DNA of 64,000 bases from Burkholderiales bacterium (GCA_016213205.1 JACRAZ010000072.1:62001-126000), one strand, 5' to 3'. Counted from the first letter of the stretch, positions 1 to 9,052 are shown. The notes: generated from the sequence alone by a model not told the origin. Program-made: numbers and translations.

Positions 1-886
1 CCACGGCGCCGCTCATCAGGCAGGCGCTCAGCGCCGATGCCGCATGCAGCGGCGATACCTGGGCAAGAAGGCTGCCCTTGGCATAGGCCAGGTCGTCGAT
101 GGCCAGGATGAGCACATCGAACAGGTTGCTGCCCAGCAGGTTGGCCACGGCCATGTCGACCGCGCCGATGCGCAGGGCTGCCCAGGTGGTGGCCAGCTCC
201 GGCACGGATGTGGCAAAGGCCACGAACAGCGTGCCGACGAACGAGTTCGACCATCCCATCTGGCGTGCGAGCTCCACGCCGATCATCGGCAGCCAGGTGC
301 CGCTGCCGACGATCACCATCGACGTCAAGGCGTAGCCGGTGAGCGCCTCCTTGAAGGACAGGGCGCCGGGGGCGGGTTCGGACATGCGCGGCGTTCGCTG
401 CTCGGCTCGGTACATGGCCCGCATCGCCACTCCGTAGGCCAGTGCGATCACGATGCTGACGGCGCCGACGTGGCCGACGGCGGGCAGCACGCTGCGAACT
501 GCCGGCAGCAAGGCCAGGGCGACGATTGCCAGCAACAGGGCGCCGAACCAGGCCGACAGGATGTGCACCGGGCTGGCCACCGCGTAAACCGAGCGGCGGC
601 GATGAAAGACATCCACCAGCGCCAACACGGCCAGGTTGAACACGCAGCTGCCCAGGGCATCACCCACCGCGATGTCGGGCGAGGCGGCCAGGGTCACGGC
701 GCTGAGGCCCGTTACCAGTTCAGGCAGCGAGGTGACGGTGGCGACCATGATCAGGCCGATCCAGCCGCGCGACAGGCCGGTCAGGGCAGCCAAGGCGTCG
801 CCGTAGCGGATCAGGCGCGAGCCCGCCACGCCGATCAAGGCGACGCACATGCCGAACTGAAGCCAGATGAGGTGTACGGGGTTCAA
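1..886 (-). CDS. Sodium/calcium (CaCA) exchanger family membrane protein, C-terminus cut by the window edge
   Basis: Cation/Ca2+ antiporter-type inner membrane protein; the reading frame runs off the left edge, so about 295 residues of the N-terminal part are visible. Both signature alpha repeats are present: the first contains TSLPELVTGLSA and then GDALGSCVFN, the second contains FATSVPELATTWAAL and then ANLLGSNLFDVLILAIDD. The intervening sequence is hydrophobic, as expected for a 10-11 helix exchanger with a central loop. The first plausible start is TTG at 886; an ATG lies 11 codons in, at 853. It follows the unknown gene at 904-1689 on the same strand with a 17-nt gap, so they may be co-transcribed. 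The transported ion cannot be read from the sequence. Confidence 0.85.
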   Translation of the reverse strand, partial: MNPVHLIWLQFGMCVALIGVAGSRLIRYGDALAALTGLSRGWIGLIMVATVTSLPELVTGLSAVTLAASPDIAVGDALGSCVFNLAVLALVDVFHRRRSVYAVASPVHILSAWFGALLLAIVALALLPAVRSVLPAVGHVGAVSIVIALAYGVAMRAMYRAEQRTPRMSEPAPGALSFKEALTGYALTSMVIVGSGTWLPMIGVELARQMGWSNSFVGTLFVAFATSVPELATTWAALRIGAVDMAVANLLGSNLFDVLILAIDDLAYAKGSLLAQVSPLHAASALSACLMSGAV

Positions 887-903
887 GAATGCACCGGGCC
901 GCG

Positions 904-1689
904 CTACAGCAGCCCGGCCACCACCGGCAGCAGCTTGCCCTCGGGGTTGCCGCTCCACTTGGCGTAGTGGCTGCTGCCCTTGGCCTCGGCGCGGGCCTGG
1001 CGCACGTCCACCGAGGCGGTCTTGATGTCGAAGGGCGTGCCGTTGAGCAGGCTGCCGACATCGGTGCGCCAGGAGCCCTTGCTGGTGCGCCCGGGCTCGC
1101 CCGCGCCCGTGGCGGCGCGGCGGTCGAAATCCCAGCGGTCGTACCACCACATCCTGCCGTTGAAGGCCCAGTCGGCGTCGCTGCCGTCCTCGTTCGGGTT
1201 CCACACCCGCAGCTTGCCCCAGGCGTAGACGGTGAAGTCGCCCAGCGTGCCACTGGTGTTGCAGGCGCCCAGCATCGTGAAGCTCACGTCGCTGGACAGC
1301 ACCTCGGTCTTGCGGCGCGGTTCGTCGCTGCCGGCGTTGCGGGCGATCTCCTCGCCCATGTTGCGCACGAACTTCAGGAAGGTGGGCGAACGCTTGCTGT
1401 TGCCGAAGTCGATCAGCGCGTTGCACTGTTCCATGCCCAGCGCGGTGAGGCCCATCTCGGCGCCGTCGGCGTGGCAGTAGTGGTGGATCAGCTCCTTGCA
1501 CAGCGGCACCGAGAAGTTCAGCTTGGCAAAACCCTCGAGCCCGGCGCCGATGAAGTCGAGCTCGCGCCAGAACGCGCTGCTGCCGGTGGCCGGCGGCTGG
1601 GGCGACAGCAGGCGGGCGTTGGTCCCGTCGTCGAGGCTGCCGCGGTGGCGGGGGCGCCCTTCGGGCCCCGGCGAGCTGGCTCCGGCCAT
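904..1689 (-). CDS. Hypothetical protein, about 261 aa, function unknown
   Basis: I do not recognise this family. Two ATGs lie 6 nt apart (1695 and 1689); the purine-rich AAGGAG touches the first and sits six bases from the second, so 1689 is the likelier start. There is no signal peptide or membrane helix. The first 35 residues are low-complexity and Gly/Pro/Arg-rich; the remainder looks like a folded domain with an aromatic stretch WWYDRWDFD and, near the C-terminus, GTPFDIKT followed by regularly spaced hydrophobics, suggesting a beta-rich tail. It is probably co-transcribed with the exchanger gene downstream. A link with bacteriocin-type toxins of similar beta-rich shape crossed my mind, but no catalytic motif supports it. 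Confidence 0.6.
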   Translation of the reverse strand: MAGASSPGPEGRPRHRGSLDDGTNARLLSPQPPATGSSAFWRELDFIGAGLEGFAKLNFSVPLCKELIHHYCHADGAEMGLTALGMEQCNALIDFGNSKRSPTFLKFVRNMGEEIARNAGSDEPRRKTEVLSSDVSFTMLGACNTSGTLGDFTVYAWGKLRVWNPNEDGSDADWAFNGRMWWYDRWDFDRRAATGAGEPGRTSKGSWRTDVGSLLNGTPFDIKTASVDVRQARAEAKGSSHYAKWSGNPEGKLLPVVAGLL

Positions 1690-1847
1690 GGTCATCTCCT
1701 TCCTGCTGGCGCATCCGGCGCAGTTGATCAGCCCGTGACCGTAGCCGATTTGTGCCGCGGGTGACAGTGACGTTCGGACACCCGGGCCGGCATGCCTAGA
1801 ATCGATCGATTCACCCTCGTTGCCAACGTCACAGCAAAGGACACGCC

Positions 1848-3281
1848 ATGCGCGACTACCTGAAGTTCTACATCAACGGTGCCTGGGTCGATCCGGCGGT
1901 GCCGCGCACGATCGACGTTATCAACCCCGCCACCGAGGGCGTGGCCGGCCACATCTCGCTGGGCTCGGCCGCCGACGTGGACGCCGCGGTGAAGGCCGCG
2001 CGCGCCGCCTTCGCGGGCTGGTCGCAGACCTCCGTGGCCGAGCGCGTGGCGGTGCTCGAACGCATCATCGCCGAGTACCAGAAGCGCTACGCCGACATGG
2101 CCGCCGCCATCACCGAGGAAATGGGCGCGCCCGCCGCGTTGTCGCAGAAGGCGCAGGCCGCGATGGGCATCGGCCACCTGCAGACGGCGCTGGGCGTGCT
2201 GAAGCAGTACCAGTTCTCCGAGCCGCGCGGCACCACGCTGCTGGTGAAGGAGCCGATCGGCGTGTGCGCGCTGATCACGCCCTGGAACTGGCCGATGAAC
2301 CAGATCGCCTGCAAGGTGGCCCCGGCGCTCGCGGTGGGCTGCACGATGGTGCTCAAGCCCAGCGAGATCGCGCCGTTCTCGGCCCAGATCTTCGCCGAGA
2401 TCCTGGATGCGGCGGGCGTGCCCGCGGGCGTGTTCAACCTGGTCAATGGCGACGGGCCCGGCGTGGGCACCGCGCTGTCCAGCCACCCCGAGGTGGACCT
2501 GGTGTCCTTCACCGGCTCCACCCGCGCGGGCATCGAGGTGGCGCGCAACGCGGCGCCCACCGTCAAGCGCGTGCACCAGGAACTGGGCGGCAAGTCGCCC
2601 AACATCATCCTGCCCGACGCCGACTTCAAGCGCGCCGTCACCGGCGGGGTGCGCGCGGTGATGAACAACTCCGGCCAATCGTGCAACGCGCCCACCCGCA
2701 TGCTGGTGCCCAACGCCCGCATGGCCGAGGCGCTGGCCATCGCCAAGGAGGCGGCCGAGGCCACCACGGTGGGCGACCCGGCCAGCGGTGCCGCGATGGG
2801 CCCGGTGGTCTCGGCCGCCCAGTGGGACAAGATCCAGACCCTGATCGAGCGCGGCATCGCCGAAGGCGCCACGCTGGTGGCCGGCGGCCCGGGCAAGCCC
2901 GCCGGGCTGGACAAGGGCTACTACGTCAAGCCCACCGTGCTGGGCCATGTGAACAACCAGATGACCGTGGCGCGCGAGGAGATCTTCGGCCCGGTGCTGG
3001 TGGTGCTGGGCTACGACACGGTGGACGAGGCGGTGGCCATCGCCAACGACACGCCCTACGGCCTGGCGGCCTACGTGTCGGGCACCGACCCCGAGGCCGT
3101 GCGTGCCGTGGCCTCGAAGCTGCGCGCCGGCCAGGTGGGCCTGAACAACGCCGCGCCGGACCTGATGGCGCCCTTCGGTGGCTACAAGCAATCGGGCAAC
3201 GGCCGCGAATGGGGCGACCTGGCCTTCCACGAGTTCCTCGAGGTCAAGGCGATCCTGGGCTACGCGCCGAAGCCGGCCTGA
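1848..3281 (+). CDS. NAD(P)-dependent aldehyde dehydrogenase family protein
   Basis: A 477-residue cytosolic aldehyde dehydrogenase, oxidising an aldehyde to the acid. The catalytic parts are all visible: the oxyanion Asn in PWNWP (N147), the NAD-binding FTGSTRAG (about 221-228), the general base Glu in QELGGKSPN (E245) and the nucleophilic Cys in SGQSCN (C279). Length and order match the class 1/2-like superfamily, of the type usually annotated as broad-specificity aldehyde dehydrogenase. The ATG is preceded by AAGGA at normal spacing. It stands alone, with its own terminator about 95 nt downstream. The substrate is not predictable from sequence or neighbours. Confidence 0.93.
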   Translation: MRDYLKFYINGAWVDPAVPRTIDVINPATEGVAGHISLGSAADVDAAVKAARAAFAGWSQTSVAERVAVLERIIAEYQKRYADMAAAITEEMGAPAALSQKAQAAMGIGHLQTALGVLKQYQFSEPRGTTLLVKEPIGVCALITPWNWPMNQIACKVAPALAVGCTMVLKPSEIAPFSAQIFAEILDAAGVPAGVFNLVNGDGPGVGTALSSHPEVDLVSFTGSTRAGIEVARNAAPTVKRVHQELGGKSPNIILPDADFKRAVTGGVRAVMNNSGQSCNAPTRMLVPNARMAEALAIAKEAAEATTVGDPASGAAMGPVVSAAQWDKIQTLIERGIAEGATLVAGGPGKPAGLDKGYYVKPTVLGHVNNQMTVAREEIFGPVLVVLGYDTVDEAVAIANDTPYGLAAYVSGTDPEAVRAVASKLRAGQVGLNNAAPDLMAPFGGYKQSGNGREWGDLAFHEFLEVKAILGYAPKPA

Positions 3282-3312
3282 GCCCGCCGGGCCGCCCCAA
3301 GGGCGAAACCGG
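3282..3312 (+). repeat. GC-rich extragenic repeat of the CCGGGCCGCCCCAAGG type
   Basis: Directly after the aldehyde dehydrogenase stop codon lies GCCGGGCCGCCCCAAGG followed by GCGAAACCGG. Closely related strings occur at 33754-33788 (CCGGGCCGCTCCCAAG) and, in reverse complement, at 31341-31371 inside the 5' end of a transporter gene. I treat it as a member of a short dispersed palindromic (REP-like) family of this genome; the family name is not known to me. Confidence 0.5.
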
Positions 3313-3376
3313 AGTGCGGCAGCACGAAGGTTCCCATTGACCCCGCAGCCGGCCCGCGCGCCGGCCTGCCCATGCC

Positions 3377-3406
3377 GCCGCCAGGGTCACCCTGGCGGCT
3401 TTTTTT
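3377..3406 (+). terminator. Rho-independent terminator after the aldehyde dehydrogenase gene
   Basis: A perfect 10-bp stem (GCCGCCAGGG pairing with CCCTGGCGGC) with a 3-nt loop is followed at once by seven T residues. This is the clearest intrinsic terminator in the window. It separates the aldehyde dehydrogenase from the RTX protease gene. Confidence 0.9.
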
Positions 3407-3504
3407 CGGGCCTGCGTCACGGAGCAGGCGGCGGCGCTGCAAGCGGTGACACACCACGCGGCGCCGCTGGCTAATATCGTCCGGTTCCGCGGGAGACCTC
3501 CACC

Positions 3505-6273
3505 ATGGCCACGATCACCGACGTCACCAACCAGCCTGCCAGCGGACTGCAGCACATCGATGCGCTGCTCGACGACGGCCCGGGCTGGAACTGGCTCACC
3601 CCCACCCGCACCGAGATGTTTTACACCTTCTCGGTCGATGGCGCGGCGGCGGCGGCCGGCAGCCTGATCACCGGCGGCGTGAGCGTGTTCAACGCGGCCC
3701 AGCAGGCGGCCACCACCGCGCTGATGAACTACGTGGGGCAGATCACCGGCATCACCTTCACGCTGACCGCCAACGCCGCCAGTGCCGACCTGCACTTCGG
3801 CGCGGCCAACGTCACCAACGCCAGCAACTCGGGCTTCTGCCACTGGAGCTGGAACTACAGCAGCTCCAACGGGCAGATCATCACCTACACGGCCGATGCG
3901 TTTGTCTTCCTCGACAACGTCGAGTTCACCGGCACCACCGCCAACCCCACCCTGGGCAACGGCGGCCATGAACTGCTGCTGCACGAGATCGGCCATGCGA
4001 TGGGGCTCAAGCACCCGTTCGAGGGCGGCACCACGCTGCCCAGCGGGCAGGACAACACCGCGAACACGCTGATGTCGTACACCCACGTGGGCGGCACCTA
4101 CGGCGCCTACAACGCCTACGACATCGCCGCGCTCACCTTCCTGTACGGCGGCGATGGCCTGGGCGGCGCGCTCGGCGTGGGCGGGCAGGGAAACTACATC
4201 ATCGGCACCAGCGCGGCCGAGACGCTGACCGGCGGCAGCGGCAACGACATGCTGCAGGGCGGCGGTGGCAACGACACCATCGTTGGCGGCGCGGGGCAGG
4301 ACACCGCACGCTACACCGGGCTGAGCAGCGCCTACACCGTCACCCTGCTGGTCGACCGGGTGGTGATCAACGGCCCGGAGGGGCAGGACACGCTCACCGG
4401 CATGGAGTTCGCGCGCTTCTCGGACACCATCGTGGCGCTGGGCAGCACGCCCAGCAACCATGCGCCCACCGGTGGCATCACGCTGGCCGGCACCGCGGCG
4501 CAGGGGCAGACGCTGACGCTGAGCTCCACGCTGGCCGATGCCGACGGCCTGGGCACGCTGGCCTACCGCTGGCAAAGCTCGCCCGACGGCAGCGCCTGGA
4601 CCGACATCACCGGGGCCACCACCAGCACGCTGGTGCTGGCCGAGGCCCAGGTGGGCCTGCAGGTGCGTGCGGTCGCCAGCTACACCGATGGCCTGGGCAA
4701 CGCCGAATCGGCCGCCAGCGCCGCCACCACGGCGGTGGCCAACCTCAACGACCCGCCGGTGGGCACGGTGTCGATCAACGGCGTCGCGCAGCGCGGCACG
4801 GCGCTCAGCGCGGTGGCCGCGCTCAGCGACGCCGATGGCCTGGGCAGCCTGGCCTACCGGTGGCAGGCGCAGTCCGGCGCCAGCTGGATCGACATCACCG
4901 GGGCCAGTGGCCCCAGCTTCACGCCCGAGGCCGGCCAGGTGGGCCAGGTGCTGCGGGTGCAGGTGAGTTATGTCGACGGCCACGGCAGCACCGAGACCGT
5001 GAACTCGATGCCCACCGCGGCGGTGGTGCAGGTCAACCGTGCGCCCACCGGCGGCCTGGCCATCGCGGGCACCGCGCTGCAGGGGCAGACGCTCAACGCC
5101 AGCGCCACGCTGGCCGATGCCGACGGCCTGGGCACCCTGGCCTGGCGCTGGCAGGCGCTGGGCAGCAACGGCCAGTGGGCCGACATCGCCGGCGCCGCCA
5201 GTGCGAGCCTGGTGCTGACCGAGGCCCAGGTGGGGCGCCACCTGCGCGTGGTGGCCAGCTATGTCGACGGCCTGGGCACCGCCGAAACCGTGGCCAGCAC
5301 CTCCAGCGTGGGGCCGGTGGCCAACCTGAACGACGCCCCCACCGGCAGCGTGGCCCTGGTGGGCACGCCCACCCAGGGCAGCGCGCTCAGCGCCCAGCCC
5401 GCGCTGGCCGATGCCGATGGCCTGGGCAGCTTCAGCTACCAGTGGCAATCGTCGAGCAACGGCCAGGCCTGGACGTCAGTGGCCGGCGCCACCACCGCCA
5501 GCTACACCCCGGGCCTGGCCCAGGTGGGGCTGATGCTGCGTGCGGCCGTCAGCTATGTTGATGGCCACGGCAGCAGCGAGAGCGTGAACACCGCGGCCAG
5601 CGCGCGCGTGCTGGGCTACCAGAGTGGCGGTGCGGGCGCCGACACGCTCACCGGCACCGCCTACCTCGACACCCTGCTGGGCCAGGACGGCAACGACCGC
5701 CTCAGCGGTGGCGGCAACAACGACACGCTCACCGGCGGTGCCGGCCTGGACACCGCGGTGTACGCGTTGGCGCGGGCCAGCTACACCGTGGGTGCGCGTG
5801 GCGCCAGCGTCACCGCCCGCACGGGCGACGAGGGCAGCGACACCCTCACGCAGATCGAGCGCCTGAAGTTCAGCGACCAATCCCTGGCCTTCGACCTGGA
5901 TGGCGCCGCCGGCAGCGCCGCGCGCATCCTGGGCGCGGTGTTCGGCCGCGAGGCGGTGGCGGTGCCGGCCTACGTGGGCATCGGCCTGCAGTACCTGGAC
6001 AGCGGCACCAGCGCCACCACGCTGATGGGCCTGGCACTCGAAGCCCGCCTCGGCCCCGGCTACAGCCACGCGGCCGAGGTGGACCTGCTGTTCCGCAACC
6101 TGCTGGGCCAGGGGCCTTCGGCGGCCGACCTGGCCTACTGGGTGGGCGTGCTCGACAGCGGGCAGCTCACCCCGGTGGCGCTGGCCGAGGCCGCGGCCGC
6201 GCTGGCGCAGAACGCGCAGAACATCAACCTCACCGGGCTTGCAGAATCGGGGATCGCCTACCTCAGCCCCTGA
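3505..6273 (+). CDS. Secreted RTX zinc metalloprotease (serralysin-like) with four tandem repeats and a DUF4214 C-terminus
   Basis: A 922-residue putative extracellular protease. The metzincin zinc site [11 protein letters not shown] is at residues 160-170 and the Met-turn (LMSYTH) has its Met at 190. A first RTX block with GGxGxD-type nonapeptides follows (about 232-272), then four tandem modules of about 98 residues beginning near 316, 415, 511 and 609, each carrying the signature ADADGLG (or SDADGLG) and RWQ/QWQ. A second RTX block (about 706-750) and a DUF4214-like domain (about 820-905) complete it. There is no Sec signal peptide, consistent with type I secretion through a C-terminal signal; the transporter genes are not in the window. 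A good Shine-Dalgarno (GGGAGA) precedes the ATG. Confidence 0.88.
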   Translation: MATITDVTNQPASGLQHIDALLDDGPGWNWLTPTRTEMFYTFSVDGAAAAAGSLITGGVSVFNAAQQAATTALMNYVGQITGITFTLTANAASADLHFGAANVTNASNSGFCHWSWNYSSSNGQIITYTADAFVFLDNVEFTGTTANPTLGNGGHELLLHEIGHAMGLKHPFEGGTTLPSGQDNTANTLMSYTHVGGTYGAYNAYDIAALTFLYGGDGLGGALGVGGQGNYIIGTSAAETLTGGSGNDMLQGGGGNDTIVGGAGQDTARYTGLSSAYTVTLLVDRVVINGPEGQDTLTGMEFARFSDTIVALGSTPSNHAPTGGITLAGTAAQGQTLTLSSTLADADGLGTLAYRWQSSPDGSAWTDITGATTSTLVLAEAQVGLQVRAVASYTDGLGNAESAASAATTAVANLNDPPVGTVSINGVAQRGTALSAVAALSDADGLGSLAYRWQAQSGASWIDITGASGPSFTPEAGQVGQVLRVQVSYVDGHGSTETVNSMPTAAVVQVNRAPTGGLAIAGTALQGQTLNASATLADADGLGTLAWRWQALGSNGQWADIAGAASASLVLTEAQVGRHLRVVASYVDGLGTAETVASTSSVGPVANLNDAPTGSVALVGTPTQGSALSAQPALADADGLGSFSYQWQSSSNGQAWTSVAGATTASYTPGLAQVGLMLRAAVSYVDGHGSSESVNTAASARVLGYQSGGAGADTLTGTAYLDTLLGQDGNDRLSGGGNNDTLTGGAGLDTAVYALARASYTVGARGASVTARTGDEGSDTLTQIERLKFSDQSLAFDLDGAAGSAARILGAVFGREAVAVPAYVGIGLQYLDSGTSATTLMGLALEARLGPGYSHAAEVDLLFRNLLGQGPSAADLAYWVGVLDSGQLTPVALAEAAAALAQNAQNINLTGLAESGIAYLSP
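4453..5620 (+). repeat. Four tandem repeats of about 290 bp inside the RTX protease gene
   Basis: Four consecutive copies start near 4453, 4747, 5035 and 5329. Each encodes a roughly 98-residue module beginning N-x-x-P-x-G and containing ADADGLG or SDADGLG, W-Q, and a closing VASYxDG or VSYVDG. The DNA is also strongly similar between copies, as in the recurring GCCGATGCCGACGGCCTGGG, so copy number could change by recombination. Such modules act as spacers or adhesive domains in other secreted proteins. Confidence 0.85.
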
Positions 6274-6283
6274 CGCTGCACCC

Positions 6284-8302
6284 ATGACCGACACCGACCG
6301 CCGCGCCCCCTTCGTCCCGCTGGTTCGCCTGTACACCGAGGGGCTCGCGCAGCGGCACGGCCTGCGGTTCGCCGACTACCCCGCGCTGTGGCGCTGGTCG
6401 GTCGACGAGCCGGAGGCCTTCTGGCAGAGCGTCTGGGAACACGAGGGCTTCGAATCCCCCACGCCTCACAGCGCCGCGCTGGCCGAAGCCCGCATGCCCG
6501 GTGCGCGCTGGTTCCCCGGCGCGCAGGTGAACTATGCGCAGCGGTTGCTGCGCCACGTGGGCCCGGCACAGGCCGCGGGGCTGCCCGCCATCGTCAGCGA
6601 GGACGAGCGCGGCGTGGTGCGCGAGATGGCCTGGCCCGAGCTGCGGCGCCAGGTGGCCTCGCTGGCCCTCACGCTGCGTGAACGCGGCGTGCAGCGCGGC
6701 GACCGGGTCGCGGCCTACCTGCCCAACCGGCCGGAAACCATCGTCGCCTTCCTGGCCTGCGCGAGCATCGGCGCGATCTGGAGCGTGTGCTCGCCCGACA
6801 TGGGTACGCAGGCGGTGACCGACCGCTTCCGCCAGATCAGCCCGCGCGTGCTGATCGCCACCGATGGCGTGCGCTACGCCGGCAAGTCGATCGACCGCTG
6901 CAGCGTGGTGCAGGCGCTGCGCGAGGCGCTGCCCAGCGTGCAACTGCTGGTGCTGCTGGCCTCGCCCGATGCCGCGCTGCACCCGCCGGCCGAGCTGGAT
7001 TTCGACGCGGCCACCGCGCGCGACGACGCGGCCACCGCCGCGTTCGAGCCCGAGTGGCTGCCCTTCGACCACCCGCTGTGGATCGTGTATTCCAGCGGCA
7101 CCACCGGCCTGCCCAAGGCGCTGGTGCACGGCCACGGCGGCGTGCTGCTGATGGCCGCCGCCTACGGCCTGCTGGCCGACATCGGCAAGAGCTACCACCC
7201 CAACAGCTTCGGTGAGCGCTACCACTGGTACAGCAGCACCGGCTGGGTGATGTGGAACAGCCAGGTCGGCGGCCTGCTGGCCGGCGCCACCATCTGCCTG
7301 TACGACGGCAGCCCCAGCGGCCCGAAAGACCAGCCCGACTGGGGCGTGCTGTGGCGCTTTGCCGCGCGCCACCGCGTCACCTGGTTCGGCGCCGGCGCGG
7401 CCTTCTACGCCGGCTGCATGAAGGCGGGGCTCGAGATCGCGGGCTGCGGCGACCTCTCGCGCATCCGCGCGCTCGGTGCCACCGGCTCGCCGCTGTCCGA
7501 AGAGGTGCAGCGCTGGGGCAGCGCGCAGTTCGCGGCCCTGGGCACGCCCGACATCTGGTGGAACAACATCGCCGGCGGCACCGATTTCTGCGGCGCCTTC
7601 CTGGGCGGCAACCGCCTGCTGCCGCAACAGCCCGGGCGCATGCAGTGCCGCGAGCTCGGCTGCGCGGTGGCGGCCTGGAACGAAGGCGGCGCGCCGGTGA
7701 TCGGCGAGGTGGGCGAGCTGGTGTGCACGAATCCGCTGCCCTCGATGCCGCTGTACTTCTGGGGCGACGAGGGCGATGCGCGTTATCTCTCCAGCTACTT
7801 CGACGTCTTCCCCGGCGTCTGGCGCCATGGCGACTGGCTCACCGTGCACGACGACGGCAGCTGCGTGATCTACGGCCGCAGCGACGCCACCATCAACCGC
7901 CACGGCCTGCGCATGGGCACGAGCGAGATCTACGCCGCGGTGGAAGCGCTGCCCGAGGTGCTGGATTCGATGGTGATCGACCTCGAATACCTGGGCCGCG
8001 AGAGCTGGCTGGCGATGTTCGTGGTGCTGCGCGAAGGCCTCACGCTGGACGCCGCGCTCACCGAGCGGCTGCGCGCGGCGATCCGCGGCGCGCTGTCGCC
8101 GCGCTTCCTGCCCGACGCCATCCTGCAGGCGCCCGAGATCCCGCGCACGCTGTCGGGCAAAAAGCAGGAGGTGCCGATCAAGAAGCTCTTCCTCGGCCAG
8201 CCGATCGACAAGGTGGTCAACCGCGACGCGATGGCCAACCCGCAGTGCCTGGGCTGGTACGAGGCGCAGGCGCGGGCGCATGCCGCGTCGAAAGCGGGTT
8301 AG
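6284..8302 (+). CDS. aacS: Acetoacetate--CoA ligase
   Basis: An ATP-dependent acyl-CoA synthetase of the ANL superfamily, 672 residues, predicted to activate acetoacetate to acetoacetyl-CoA in ketone body or polyhydroxybutyrate metabolism. The AMP-binding P-loop YSSGTTGLPKA begins near residue 269, and the adjoining HWYSSTGWVMWN and GGTDFCGAF segments are typical of the acetoacetate-specific branch. The C-terminal lysine motif SGKKQEVP is present. The start is ATG 6284, 10 nt after the previous stop; an in-frame upstream start at 6239 would overlap the protease gene and adds an untypical tail. Length fits the family (about 650-670 residues). Confidence 0.92.
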   Translation: MTDTDRRAPFVPLVRLYTEGLAQRHGLRFADYPALWRWSVDEPEAFWQSVWEHEGFESPTPHSAALAEARMPGARWFPGAQVNYAQRLLRHVGPAQAAGLPAIVSEDERGVVREMAWPELRRQVASLALTLRERGVQRGDRVAAYLPNRPETIVAFLACASIGAIWSVCSPDMGTQAVTDRFRQISPRVLIATDGVRYAGKSIDRCSVVQALREALPSVQLLVLLASPDAALHPPAELDFDAATARDDAATAAFEPEWLPFDHPLWIVYSSGTTGLPKALVHGHGGVLLMAAAYGLLADIGKSYHPNSFGERYHWYSSTGWVMWNSQVGGLLAGATICLYDGSPSGPKDQPDWGVLWRFAARHRVTWFGAGAAFYAGCMKAGLEIAGCGDLSRIRALGATGSPLSEEVQRWGSAQFAALGTPDIWWNNIAGGTDFCGAFLGGNRLLPQQPGRMQCRELGCAVAAWNEGGAPVIGEVGELVCTNPLPSMPLYFWGDEGDARYLSSYFDVFPGVWRHGDWLTVHDDGSCVIYGRSDATINRHGLRMGTSEIYAAVEALPEVLDSMVIDLEYLGRESWLAMFVVLREGLTLDAALTERLRAAIRGALSPRFLPDAILQAPEIPRTLSGKKQEVPIKKLFLGQPIDKVVNRDAMANPQCLGWYEAQARAHAASKAG

Positions 8303-8449
8303 CTTTCATCGACCATGCTGGAGCCCAAGCCGCAAGGGTCGTGACCGTGCGTCGTTTTTCATATGAACGACGCGCGGCGGCGGCTGCTATCGGCCCCTTG
8401 CTGCCTTTGGGATCGGTTGCTGAAAGCCGACGTTCGAGGTGCGGAGCGC

Positions 8450-8682
8450 GCAAGCGCCAAGGTCCGCATGCGCAGCGGGCCGAATCCGGCGGTCAGCCTG
8501 CGGCTGACTTCGCTGCGGTTCTCGGCTTCGGGGCGCGCTGTCGGATTTATCTCCGCGCGCTGCGCGCGCTGCGACCAGCGCCAGCGAGTCAGTTGTTGAA
8601 GCGCGCTGCGCGCGCCGCCCCGAAGCCTGCGAGCCTTCGCCGCCTCCCACGGCCCGCTGCGCACGCGGACCTTGGCGCTTGC
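8450..8682 (+). mobile_element. MITE-like 233-bp element with 33-bp terminal inverted repeats
   Basis: The ends are 33-bp inverted repeats (8450-8482 and 8650-8682) that match at 32 of 33 positions; both begin GCAAGCGCCAAGGTCCGC when read inwards. The segment interrupts copy A of the dispersed repeat, whose two halves are joined in copy C near 43.4 kb. No transposase is encoded, so it would be non-autonomous. I see no obvious target-site duplication, and the outer end of the right repeat resembles ancestral flanking sequence, so formation by rearrangement remains possible. Confidence 0.55.
8525..8600 (+). repeat. Left arm of a long inverted repeat
   Basis: This arm contains GCGCTGTCGGATTTATCTCC and then ACCAGCGCCAGCGAGTCAGT. 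Its reverse complement is found at 8841-8917 with only scattered differences. The AT-containing core GGATTTATCTCC stands out against the GC-rich surroundings and is conserved in both arms. Confidence 0.75.
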
Positions 8683-8840
8683 CGGTGCGGTGGTGGCGTG
8701 CGGCCCTTCGCTCAAGGCCTTGGCACGCGGCACGTGAACCACCTCGGTGTCTCGCAAAGGCGTGGGCCCTCGGCCTGCGGCGCGCGTTCGCAGGCGCCGG
8801 GCTTGGGCGGTTCGGGGGGCGGCGGGCCCGCAGGGCACGC

Positions 8841-8917
8841 TTCCAAAACTGACTCGCTGGCGCTGGTCGAAGCGCGCGCAGCGCGCGGAGATAAATCCGA
8901 CAGCGCGCCCCCCGAAG
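8841..8917 (-). repeat. Right arm of a long inverted repeat
   Basis: Reverse complement of the arm at 8525-8600: it contains ACTGACTCGCTGGCGCTGGT and then GGAGATAAATCCGACAGCGC. The two arms are about 240 bp apart and could form a large cruciform, or could mark two insertions of one repeat in opposite directions. Confidence 0.75.
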
Positions 8918-8984
8918 CGACCAAGACCGGGCAGTCGGCCCGCAGGGCCGACCGCCGGAGCCGTGCGCCGCAGGCTGAGGGCCC

Positions 8985-9052
8985 ACGCCTTTGTCGCACC
9001 ACACAACGAACGTCTGCTCTGCAACCCAACCAAAGACAGCAACGGGCCGACA
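8985..9052 (-). repeat. Dispersed intergenic repeat, copy B (partial, reversed)
   Basis: Read on the minus strand this gives CGGCCCGTTGCTGTCTTTGG and then GACGTTCGTTGTGTGG, which aligns with the start of copy C (CGGCCCGTTGCTGACTTTGG, then GACGTTCGAGGTGTGG). It lies in the opposite direction to copy A. Confidence 0.6.

Larger units (their letters stand above)
8389..8761 (+). repeat. Dispersed intergenic repeat, copy A (interrupted)
   Basis: The left half (8389-8449) contains GCTGAAAGCCGACGTTCGAG and the right half (from about 8671) contains GCGCTTGCCGGTGC and GTGTCTCGCAAAGGC. The same two halves are contiguous in copy C at 43351-43493, which contains GCTGAGAGCCGACGTTCGAG and later GTGTCTCGCAAAGGC. 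Copy A is split by the 233-bp element at 8450-8682. Confidence 0.7.

Noticed and set aside
44-967. Long plus-strand open frame opposite the exchanger gene
   Set aside because: It is antisense to a clear CaCA coding frame with both alpha repeats; its translation is Gln/His/Gly-rich with no family, as is usual for antisense frames in GC-rich DNA. The same applies to the other long overlapping frames of the window.
6239-6283. Upstream start for acetoacetate-CoA ligase
   Set aside because: It would overlap the protease gene by 35 nt and add 15 residues not seen in the family; ATG 6284 fits better.
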